DNA of 5,088 bases from Tectiglobus sp963922535 (GTDB taxonomy: Bacteria > Pseudomonadota > Alphaproteobacteria > Rhizobiales > Hyphomicrobiaceae), in NCBI GenBank assembly GCA_963922535.1, contig CAWUIN010000152.1, positions 1 to 5,088 of the forward strand, written 5' to 3'. This document shows positions 1-5,088 of the stretch, piece after piece. The first letter of the stretch is position 1. The number at the start of each line of letters is the position of its first letter. Made by a program: the position numbers and the translations under genes. Below the pieces are notes generated by a model. That model worked only from the letters and a program-made list of their open reading frames with translations. It was not told the DNA's origin and did no database searches.

Positions 1-300
1 CAATCATGCACTTTTGCGCGGTGTTCGTGCTGAAATGGTTCACTGGTGGTTTCTGGTGACCTTTGAGGTGAGAGAAAGAGGACTGTATTTTTCACATCAG
101 TTAAATAGCCGATATGAAAACACCAAACAAGTTGGCAATGCCAATGCGCGCATATTTTGCACGGCCGGTTCGGTAGCGATGCGGCAAGAGAAACATGGAA
201 TGTCAGCATAGCTGATGTAATGTTATACTTTATGCTCAAAATTCCGCCTGCCGCGCCGTCTTATCGGTATAATCACAACCGTCTCAAACAGGTTCTGATT
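1..300. other. Non-coding stretch downstream of the DoxX gene
   Basis: I see no gene I can support here. A 65-codon plus-strand reading frame exists from 14 to 211, but it opens with TTG, lacks a Shine-Dalgarno sequence and has an unconvincing composition. One small stem-loop is visible: TCAGC (203-207), loop ATA, GCTGA (211-215), extendable by wobble pairs. It lies about 85 nt beyond the stop of the minus-strand DoxX gene. No T-run follows it on the minus strand, so it is not a clear rho-independent terminator. The transcript end of the minus-strand cluster is therefore not resolved from sequence. Confidence 0.6.
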
Positions 301-1302
301 TTAGGTTGATTGGCCGGAAATATCCGGCGTTCTAGCCGCATTCTGCTTTGCAGCCTGGATGCCGCTTAGCATGCGTTGCCACACATCCGGGACGCCCCAA
401 AGCACACCGCTGCCCCGCATTGAAATCACCACAGCAACGGCGAACAACGCGATCTCACGCTTGATAGCGTTGAGACTGCCGACAAGCCCCTTGGAGAAAC
501 CAATCTTGTTGAACATATAGATTATCAATACGACACAGGCTGCAATGGCCGCATAGCGACTAACAGTGCCGCCCCACAGCATTGCCACGCCGATTGCGAC
601 AAGTATAAAGCCTGGCTCCAGGAATGACTTGATGTTGGGCATGCCGGCAAAGGCACCGCCGACAATAAAGACTGATGCAAGCGACAGGCGCAGCAGAACA
701 CCGGCGGTTTCCCAGTCCATAACGGATTTCAGGGCTACATCTCCAAATAGACGACGGTCAAGCGCGTTATGACCGGACCCGAGGCCATAGAGCGCAAACA
801 TCATACCCGACAGGGCAACATCTCTAATCTGAACAAGGATCGCTGGTGCCATGTAAGTCTTCACGCCAGGGTCGATGCCATTGGTGGTCACGACAGGAAG
901 GGCGATAACGAACGACCACAGGAGGAACGCATAGATGAGCGCAACCGGGCGTACAAGCAGGCCAGCCACCAGCATGATGCCGGTGATCAGCTCAAAGGTT
1001 GATAGTGTCGTCAGAAAAGCCCATGGCGTCAAAATACTTCCAGGTCCGAATAGCCACACCATGAAGAACTCATTGATATAGCCGGTGGTTGAAGTGTAGC
1101 TGGCAACCAGTTGCTCACTGCTGCCTGGAAAAAGCAACTTGGAAAGCTTATTCCAGCCGCCAGCAATAAATAGGGCTCCCATACCAAGACGGATGGCCAT
1201 GGCAACCGTTGCCATATCCTGCATTCCCGTCATAGCTAATATCTGAAGAGATTTTTTATCAGTATTTTGCGAGGTGATTGCTTGAGATTTTTCAGATGTC
1301 AT
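301..1302 (-). CDS. DoxX/DoxD-family integral membrane protein with two DoxX-like halves (333 aa)
   Basis: This is a polytopic inner-membrane protein. The N-terminal half (about residues 28-172) reads as a DoxX / TQO small subunit DoxD-type domain: R38-L39 followed by FIAGG (45-49), NKL, then FELITG (103-108) with Glu104, and G114 and R118 in a helix. About seven or eight hydrophobic segments are visible, near 30-49, 93-115, 117-138, 151-172, 200-218, 229-245, 248-264 and 283-300. The C-terminal half (about 198-300) repeats the pattern: R205-L206 then FIVGG (212-216), and later G238, G244 and R249, but without the acidic residue. A hydrophilic N-terminus of about 28 residues and a basic, polar C-tail flank the core. 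DoxD is known as a subunit of thiosulfate:quinone oxidoreductase in Acidianus, and other DoxX proteins are linked to redox stress, but the role here is unknown. The ATG at 1302 is supported by AAGGA (plus positions 1311-1315) 8 nt upstream. It lies 42 nt after the transpeptidase stop, so co-transcription is likely. Confidence 0.85.
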   Translation of the reverse strand: MTSEKSQAITSQNTDKKSLQILAMTGMQDMATVAMAIRLGMGALFIAGGWNKLSKLLFPGSSEQLVASYTSTTGYINEFFMVWLFGPGSILTPWAFLTTLSTFELITGIMLVAGLLVRPVALIYAFLLWSFVIALPVVTTNGIDPGVKTYMAPAILVQIRDVALSGMMFALYGLGSGHNALDRRLFGDVALKSVMDWETAGVLLRLSLASVFIVGGAFAGMPNIKSFLEPGFILVAIGVAMLWGGTVSRYAAIAACVVLIIYMFNKIGFSKGLVGSLNAIKREIALFAVAVVISMRGSGVLWGVPDVWQRMLSGIQAAKQNAARTPDISGQST

Positions 1303-1310
1303 TTCAGTGT

Positions 1311-1315
1311 TCCTT
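1311..1315 (-). promoter_or_regulatory. Ribosome binding site of the DoxX gene
   Basis: The minus strand reads AAGGA followed by an 8-nt spacer and ATG at 1302. It is a near-consensus Shine-Dalgarno sequence at normal spacing and fixes the DoxX start. Confidence 0.7.
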
Positions 1316-1344
1316 GAGAACGCAATGCGTAAGCCTTGCTTAGT

Positions 1345-1980
1345 CTATCTGGTGGTATCGAAAATGCTGGCGAAGTCGTCTGCCTGCGGTTCGGGATGCA
1401 ATGCGCGCGCTTCGAACTTGTCCCACGTCGCAAGCACACGTGTGCCGACCTTCACGCGATTGTAAAGCTCGATGACATGCGCGTTATGCATTCGCACGCA
1501 GCCTTTGGATACGTTTTGTCCAATCGTCCAGGGCGCATCGGTGCCATGAATGCGGTAAAGCGTATTGCCGAGATAAAGCGCCCGCACACCCATGGGATTG
1601 TGGGGATGGCCACCTGGCACAAAGACCGGCAGGTCAGGGTTTTCTTTGCGCATGGAAGCAGTTGGCGTCCACGACGGGTTGACCGCTTTGCGGGTAACCC
1701 GCTCAAAGCCATGCCAGCGGCTTTCAGCACGCGGAACCGCGATTGGATAGCTCACCGCGCGGCCGCGACTAGTGACATGATAGAGACGGCGATCGCCAAA
1801 GCTGACGATAATATCGCCGGGCGCATGCTTTTTCGGAAAACGGACAAGAAGCTTGTCGTCAACCGAGTTCTCCTGCGGCTTAAAGAGCCAGGTCGACTGC
1901 GCGATTGCAGGTGTTGAGATCGCCGATGTTGCAAGGGCTGCTGCAAGAACAAGCCAGGCGGGATTAAATTTATGTTTCAT
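1345..1980 (-). CDS. Exported L,D-transpeptidase, YkuD domain (211 aa)
   Basis: This is a periplasmic L,D-transpeptidase of the YkuD (ErfK/YbiS/YcfS/YnhG) family. These enzymes make 3-3 cross-links in peptidoglycan or attach proteins to it, using a catalytic cysteine. An N-terminal signal peptide is clear: a basic MKHK start, a hydrophobic core (9-20) and an AIA signal peptidase I site (25-27), with the mature protein starting near Gln28. The catalytic block is intact: His145-Gly146-Thr147, then Ser158-Lys159-Gly160-Cys161-Val162-Arg163-Met164, with Cys161 the predicted nucleophile. Before it lie the family-typical stretch around PGGHPHNPMG (122-131) and an upstream beta-rich region (55-85). 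I chose ATG at 1980 over an in-frame GTG at 1998 because GAGG lies 8 nt upstream of the ATG and the signal peptide then begins properly. It is followed after 42 nt by the DoxX gene. No specific substrate (Braun-type lipoprotein versus 3-3 cross-linking) can be assigned from sequence. Confidence 0.93.
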   Translation of the reverse strand: MKHKFNPAWLVLAAALATSAISTPAIAQSTWLFKPQENSVDDKLLVRFPKKHAPGDIIVSFGDRRLYHVTSRGRAVSYPIAVPRAESRWHGFERVTRKAVNPSWTPTASMRKENPDLPVFVPGGHPHNPMGVRALYLGNTLYRIHGTDAPWTIGQNVSKGCVRMHNAHVIELYNRVKVGTRVLATWDKFEARALHPEPQADDFASIFDTTR

Positions 1981-1988
1981 GTAAAGAT

Positions 1989-1992
1989 CCTC
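1989..1992 (-). promoter_or_regulatory. Ribosome binding site deciding the transpeptidase start
   Basis: The minus strand reads GAGG, then an 8-nt spacer (1981-1988), then ATG at 1980. The alternative GTG at 1998 overlaps the region upstream of this site and has no comparable signal, so translation most likely starts at the ATG. Confidence 0.7.
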
Positions 1993-1997
1993 GTTCA

Positions 1998-2016
1998 CAT
2001 CTCGTATGAAGAGATG
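1998..2016 (-). other. Stem-loop in the leader of the transpeptidase gene
   Basis: CATCTC (1998-2003) and GAGATG (2011-2016) form a perfect 6-bp stem with a 7-nt loop. It stands 5 nt upstream of the GAGG ribosome binding site, so in mRNA it would sit immediately 5' of the ribosome landing site. It is not followed by a T-run on the minus strand and is not a terminator. A role in mRNA stability or translation is inference. Confidence 0.35.
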
Positions 2017-2073
2017 CGTTCAATACAGATTGAAGGACATGGGGAAAGCACCACGGGGATCTGACAGCATATC

Positions 2074-2101
2074 TATATACCGCCGGTCCGTGGATTATCA
2101 G
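2074..2101 (-). promoter_or_regulatory. Candidate sigma-70-type promoter for the transpeptidase-DoxX pair
   Basis: On the minus strand, CTGATA (plus 2096-2101, 4 of 6 to TTGACA) is separated by 16 nt from TATATA (plus 2074-2079, 4 of 6 to TATAAT). This would start transcription near 2067 and give a leader of roughly 85 nt. It lies in the 137-nt gap after the upstream 150-aa ORF. An inverted repeat, CCGTGG (2088-2093) and CCACGG (2051-2056), brackets the -10 element and expected start site. Both hexamers are imperfect, so the call is tentative. Confidence 0.3.
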
Positions 2102-2117
2102 CATCGTCGAGGAACGT

Positions 2118-2570
2118 CTAATTGCGCATCCGCAGCGCAATGGCGTAAATGGCCCAGAAGACAGCTCGTGCGTTATTCGTGGGCCCACGAATTTTATAAT
2201 ACCATCTGCCGAGTTCTCTGAAATGCCAGGGCAGGTGCGCAAAAAACGGAAAGCCTTGAGCGTCACCCAGATTTAATGCCAACCGCTCGTTATCATCATG
2301 GGTGCGAGAGCGCGCATTGGCCGGCGCAATATTTACTTTGCCACCACATTGCTTGCGGTATGGATCTGGAGCACGAAGTTTTGTGCATGGCTTGGAGTTA
2401 GCAAGCGGCTTTGAAGATATGCTTTCCTGCGACACGCCATGGTTCGCGATGTCGTAAAACCAACTAACAGCCGCCAGGGGAGTGACCGTCAGCGATGAGA
2501 ACATTCCAAGACCAATCAGCAGAAAGGTAATGGTGAAAAACATCTGTATCTTGTGTCGCTTGAAGATCAT
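2118..2570 (-). CDS. Unrecognised small protein with an N-terminal membrane segment (150 aa)
   Basis: I do not recognise this protein. It opens with a basic stretch (Lys4, Arg5, His6, Lys7) followed by a long hydrophobic segment (about 10-36), typical of a signal anchor or an uncleaved or late-cleaved signal peptide. The rest is polar and basic, so it would lie in the periplasm. It contains two cysteines (Cys62 and Cys75) thirteen residues apart, flanked by prolines and basic residues, which could form a disulfide. A tryptophan- and tyrosine-rich patch (LPWHFRELGRWYY, 113-125) precedes a short hydrophobic C-terminus (136-147). The start is chosen as the first ATG, which gives the most typical charged N-terminus; an internal ATG at codon 10 is possible. 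No strong Shine-Dalgarno sequence is seen before either, which weakens the call. It lies between a VWA gene and an L,D-transpeptidase gene on the same strand, so an envelope role is plausible. Confidence 0.55.
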   Translation of the reverse strand: MIFKRHKIQMFFTITFLLIGLGMFSSLTVTPLAAVSWFYDIANHGVSQESISSKPLANSKPCTKLRAPDPYRKQCGGKVNIAPANARSRTHDDNERLALNLGDAQGFPFFAHLPWHFRELGRWYYKIRGPTNNARAVFWAIYAIALRMRN

Positions 2571-2651
2571 TCTTAACCACTGCTAATTGTCAGCTCTCAA
2601 CGCTGCTTAACAGAAGCGATAACAGTATCAGCTGCTTTGTTATATGCACCC

Positions 2652-2951
2652 TCACGGAATTGTGTCGGCAAGTGATGGAGTGAAATCTTTTGATAACTTC
2701 ACGTCGATCATCGACAGGATACTCAAGGTTGTGATGGTGGGGATGGACCCAAACAGCGCCACATGGTGAATCCCGGCGTCTTCGTCCGGGCCCGAAGCTT
2801 TGCACTCAATATTTTGCGCGCCAGCGGTGAGGCTAACATCGCCGACGCCCTCTGGAATAACATCCTCGATTTCAATAGGCTGCTCGCCTACCGGTACAAA
2901 GGAAAGCGAAACAACTCGGCAATATTCCCAGGACTTCTGAAGGGCTGACAT
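2652..2951 (-). CDS. Small acidic hypothetical protein following the VWA gene (99 aa)
   Basis: I do not recognise this product. The reading frame opens with ATG at 2951, only 3 nt after the TGA stop of the VWA gene; a TTG directly before it could also serve as start. The product is acidic in its centre (IEIEDVIPEG near 26-35, PDEDAG near 54-59) and has no obvious signal peptide or transmembrane helix. It has two cysteines. Codon choice resembles the neighbouring genes by eye. No Shine-Dalgarno sequence is visible, so if it is made, it would depend on ribosomes finishing the VWA gene and re-initiating. Other frames across this stretch are also partly open, so it could instead be non-coding sequence or the remains of a gene. 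The next gene begins after an 81-nt gap. Confidence 0.38.
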   Translation of the reverse strand: MSALQKSWEYCRVVSLSFVPVGEQPIEIEDVIPEGVGDVSLTAGAQNIECKASGPDEDAGIHHVALFGSIPTITTLSILSMIDVKLSKDFTPSLADTIP

Positions 2952-2954
2952 CAA

Positions 2955-4289
2955 TCAGTATGATTGTTGGACTTTTGAGCGATGCTGATCATGCCGCATC
3001 GATTTGCGTGTCCGGGCCCAATTGTCATCATCCAGGTTTTGCGCCTGGCTCTTATTTTTGCGTACCATGGCTTCGAGTGCAGGGGCCGCATACTCCCGTG
3101 CCTTGCTCTGGAGGTAGTCCACATTGTCCTGAAGCAGCTGACGCGCTCCGGCTACGTCACCTTTGTCACGCAACGTCACGGCTTTTTCATTGCGCTCCGT
3201 GGCAATCTGGGTTGCGACCTGCGTCATGACGGATTTGTTGATACTGGTTTTTGCCCGCTCTCCATCAATGGAGATCTCCGCTTTGATCGAAGCATTAAGA
3301 CGCTGGCGTGCGTTACTCTTAAGATCGAGATACCCGACATCAAGATCCGCGACATCGGCAGGTCCAATATCCGCACGACCCTGCGGTTTTAATTCGACGA
3401 TCAAATACTTTTCCTGATTAGTATAGAGCTGGTTGAGGCGAAGGTGTATTTTTTTATTGTCCTCGATCCGTGCGGACCGGCCCAGCACGCGGATAGGCCG
3501 GAAATCTGCGTGGACGTTGATCTGGATCGTGATATCCTGCGCAGCAACTGACAGAACGTCACGGAACTCGGCATTGAAAATCCGGTCTAGATCGCTCGGT
3601 TTCTCGGCAAAGGCATGATTGCCGTCGCTGGAAAGCGCCAGACGGCTCATGAGATCTTCATTGTATTGAAGTCCGAGCCCAATTGTTGTCACCGGAATAC
3701 CTTCTTCTCCCAAATCCTGCCCGAGATGTGCGAGCGCGCGTGGCGACTTTGGACCAACGTTAGCGAGGCCGTCCGAAAGCAGGATAACACGGTTAACGCG
3801 AGTTGACGAAAAGAACTCGCGCACCTGCCGTGCCCCTTCTTGGACACCAGCGTAAAGCGCGGTTTGCCCCTTGGCATCGAGATCATTAATACGCCCCTCT
3901 AGGCGTGAGCTGTCAAGCAGCAGCGAAGCCGGATGGATCGTATAAACTTCGTGATTGTAAGCGACCAGGGATAACACATCCTGAGAACCGAGCTGCCTCA
4001 AAGCCATTCGTGCCGCCCGTTTGGCTGCATGCATCCGCGAGCCCTTCATTGAACCTGACCGATCAAGAACAATCGCGATATTGACCGGCGTCCGATCGGC
4101 ACCTCGTTCTTGCACGAGTGCGTGTAAACTGAGGCTGAGATAAATGCTTTCCGTATGGTCGCGGGTGATAACACGCTGGCCAAGGTCAGCCTTCAGGTTA
4201 ACGGATGCGGCAAGCGTGGCAGACGCTGTTACGATACCGCCAATAAGAGCGACAAGAGTAATCTGAAGAACTCGGAGAAAGGCGAACAT
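2955..4289 (-). CDS. Exported von Willebrand factor A domain protein with intact MIDAS (444 aa)
   Basis: This is a secreted or periplasmic VWA protein. The N-terminus has a signal peptide: Arg6, a hydrophobic core (7-20) and small residues, with a likely cleavage around 24-28. A short beta-type region (30-65) precedes the VWA domain (about 68-242). The alternating core strands are visible as VNIAIVLD (69-76), DVLSLVAYN (104-112), RVILLSDG (167-174) and PVTTIGLG (199-206). The metal-ion-dependent adhesion site is complete: Asp76, Ser78 and Ser80 of DRSGS, Thr143 and Asp173, so divalent metal and ligand binding should be retained. A second beta-rich domain follows (about 250-345), then a helical segment (355-405) resembling a single TPR-like hairpin (RDKGDVAGARQLLQ), and a basic, polar tail rich in Lys, Arg, His and Gln (409-444). 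The layout recalls YfbK-type VWA proteins ('Ca-activated chloride channel' annotation), but it is shorter and no channel function is implied. The ATG at 4289 has GGAG 10 nt upstream. Its ligand is unknown. Confidence 0.9.
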   Translation of the reverse strand: MFAFLRVLQITLVALIGGIVTASATLAASVNLKADLGQRVITRDHTESIYLSLSLHALVQERGADRTPVNIAIVLDRSGSMKGSRMHAAKRAARMALRQLGSQDVLSLVAYNHEVYTIHPASLLLDSSRLEGRINDLDAKGQTALYAGVQEGARQVREFFSSTRVNRVILLSDGLANVGPKSPRALAHLGQDLGEEGIPVTTIGLGLQYNEDLMSRLALSSDGNHAFAEKPSDLDRIFNAEFRDVLSVAAQDITIQINVHADFRPIRVLGRSARIEDNKKIHLRLNQLYTNQEKYLIVELKPQGRADIGPADVADLDVGYLDLKSNARQRLNASIKAEISIDGERAKTSINKSVMTQVATQIATERNEKAVTLRDKGDVAGARQLLQDNVDYLQSKAREYAAPALEAMVRKNKSQAQNLDDDNWARTRKSMRHDQHRSKVQQSY

Positions 4290-4299
4290 GGAAAGAGAA

Positions 4300-4303
4300 C
4301 TCC
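4300..4303 (-). promoter_or_regulatory. Ribosome binding site of the VWA gene
   Basis: The minus strand reads GGAG, followed by a 10-nt pyrimidine-rich spacer and the ATG at 4289. The spacing is slightly long but acceptable, and this start gives a proper signal peptide. Confidence 0.55.
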
Positions 4304-4900
4304 GTATGAATTCTATTTGGTTTGAAGTCTAAAACTAATCCGATCGTGAGGTGGAACTGCGGCTTTATTAGGGGATTACCGAAATTCGCTGTGGACCGGC
4401 CGTCCAGCGGACCAGTTGCACGATTTGCTTCAGTGCGGGCAGTCTTTTAAACTTTGGCGTCTGGCTAACTTTATTGCAGTTAACTTACTTCCCGTGACGG
4501 ATCAGACAAATCAGGCGGATCATTAGGAGCGTTGTTGAAGGCTGAATGTAATGAGACGTTTGCGGGATACTGTCTCTGCAATTAAATTCTGCGACAGTGC
4601 TGCAAGGTGCCGAGGATGTTTCATTGCTGTTTGCGGGCGATGAAAAAATACCGCGCACGGTTTCGAAAAGACACCGGTGCCTTTCTTTGAGCGAAAGCCA
4701 GCTGAGATTTTTATGCGCATCTTCATTATGCAGACTTGAAGCCTGCAACGTGAGTTGCGTCATTCGGTCTTTGTAATTTTCTTTAAAACAAAAGCTTACG
4801 ATTGATTGGGCAGAAGTGGAGAGCGTTGGATTTATGTCCTAACTGCCATATGCCACTGACATCGAAGTGTTTAGCTTTGATCTAAAATTGCGTCCTTAAA

Positions 4901-4930
4901 TTCAAGACTTTGCAAAGAATTAACTAAAAT
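4901..4930 (+). promoter_or_regulatory. Candidate promoter for the gene at 4992
   Basis: TAAAAT (4925-4930) matches the -10 consensus at 5 of 6 positions. The sequence 18 nt upstream, TTCAAG (4901-4906), is a poor -35 element. The spacer contains a perfect 10-bp palindrome, CTTTGCAAAG (4908-4917), which could be a regulator binding site. The predicted leader would be about 55 nt. The call is tentative. Confidence 0.25.
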
Positions 4931-4978
4931 CGCGAAGGCAATAGGTTCAGAGAATATCGGCCTGGAGAGAACAATTTT

Positions 4979-4982
4979 AGGG
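4979..4982 (+). promoter_or_regulatory. Ribosome binding site of the partial plus-strand gene
   Basis: AGGG lies 9 nt before the ATG at 4992. Together with an in-frame TAG directly upstream (4986-4988), it supports translation starting at this ATG. Confidence 0.5.
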
Positions 4983-4991
4983 TTTTAGGCA

Positions 4992-5088
4992 ATGAGCAAG
5001 GTGAATAGCTTTCACGCTATAACCCTTGAAAATAAGGGGAAATTCCGGGCGCTGCCGCAAACGGAGAACCGTTTCGATACAGCAGGTG
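4992..5088 (+). CDS. Start of an unidentified gene, cut by the window end
   Basis: An open frame starts at ATG 4992 and runs without a stop to the end of the window, giving 32 codons. The start is supported by AGGG 9 nt upstream and by an in-frame TAG two codons before it. The visible N-terminus (MSKVNSFHAITLENKGKF, then a polar stretch) is hydrophilic, with no signal peptide or membrane helix, so the product is probably cytoplasmic. It is too short to assign to a family, and I do not recognise it. It is transcribed away from the VWA cluster and belongs to a different transcription unit. Confidence 0.6.
   Translation, partial: MSKVNSFHAITLENKGKFRALPQTENRFDTAG

Larger units (their letters stand above)
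4290..4991. other. Divergent intergenic region of about 700 bp with no convincing gene
   Basis: The stretch lies between the minus-strand VWA gene and the plus-strand gene starting at 4992, so it should hold both promoters. Several short stem-loops are visible: TGGAC (4392-4396) with GTCCA (4402-4406) around a CGGCC loop, TAACT (4466-4470) with AGTTA (4478-4482), and GCAAC (4745-4749) with GTTGC (4754-4758). None has the form of a terminator. Minus-strand frames of 92 and 67 codons overlap in different frames at 4485-4763; neither has a ribosome binding site or a recognisable product. I found no well-placed -35/-10 pair for the VWA gene. The size would allow an unannotated small RNA, but nothing specific supports one. 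Confidence 0.55.

Noticed and set aside
37..61. Imperfect hairpin GGTTCAC / GTGACC
   Set aside because: It has a bulge, a 12-nt loop and no T-run on either side; it is not a supportable terminator or RNA element.
14..211. Plus-strand 65-codon frame near the window start
   Set aside because: It opens with TTG, has no Shine-Dalgarno sequence and no recognisable product; its composition looks like chance.
1336..1917. Plus-strand 193-codon frame
   Set aside because: It is antisense to the L,D-transpeptidase, whose minus-strand frame carries an intact catalytic motif and signal peptide. The plus frame is a shadow.
1981..1998. GTG at 1998 as the transpeptidase start
   Set aside because: It would add six residues before the signal peptide, overlap a stem-loop and the ribosome binding site, and lacks its own Shine-Dalgarno sequence.
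2982..3392. Plus-strand 136-codon frame, with similar ones at 2960-3229 and 3163-3417
   Set aside because: All are antisense to the C-terminal part of the VWA gene and have no recognisable product.
2118..4289. A sortase-type system (VWA target protein plus a dedicated class of sortase)
   Set aside because: The VWA protein has no visible C-terminal sorting signal or final membrane helix, and the 150-aa neighbour lacks a sortase TLxTC-type catalytic motif.
4498..4522. Direct repeat CGGATCA at 4498-4504 and 4516-4522
   Set aside because: Only 7 bp and two copies, not tied to a promoter or gene start; chance is sufficient.
4485..4763. Minus-strand frames of 92 and 67 codons in the intergenic region
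   Set aside because: They overlap in different frames, have no ribosome binding site, and their products look low in structure and unfamiliar. I cannot choose one as a gene.

Overview
The window looks like a chromosomal stretch from an alphaproteobacterium, most likely of the Hyphomicrobiales (Rhizobiales). Family style, moderate base composition by eye and the look of the three recognisable proteins suggest a Brucella/Ochrobactrum-like relative. This placement is an impression from the protein sequences, not a computed result.

Layout. Positions 1-300 hold no supportable gene. From 4289 down to 301, everything recognisable lies on the minus strand, in this transcription order. First is a secreted or periplasmic von Willebrand factor A (VWA) protein (4289-2955) with a complete metal-binding (MIDAS) motif. 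Second is a small acidic ORF of unknown function that begins 3 nt after the VWA stop (2951-2652). Third is a 150-residue unrecognised protein with an N-terminal membrane anchor or signal peptide (2570-2118). Fourth is an exported L,D-transpeptidase of the YkuD fold with its catalytic HGT...SxGCxRM motif intact (1980-1345). Last is a DoxX/DoxD-type integral membrane protein that appears to be an internal duplication (1302-301). A divergent intergenic region of about 700 bp (4290-4991) separates this cluster from the first 32 codons of an unidentified plus-strand gene (4992 to the window end).

How the genes may fit together. The L,D-transpeptidase and DoxX genes are only 42 nt apart, each has a good ribosome binding site, and they probably form one transcription unit. 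A 137-nt gap with a candidate promoter and an inverted repeat precedes the pair. The VWA gene and the small ORF after it would be translationally coupled if the small ORF is real. All the well-supported products are exported or membrane proteins: a metal-dependent adhesion/scaffold-type domain, a peptidoglycan cross-linking enzyme and a membrane protein of a redox-linked family. The cluster therefore reads as a cell-envelope locus. A joint function is inference from adjacency only.

I see no mobile element, CRISPR array, tRNA, rRNA or convincing rho-independent terminator. The main unexplained items are the two uncharacterised small ORFs inside the cluster and the asymmetric duplicated DoxX protein.
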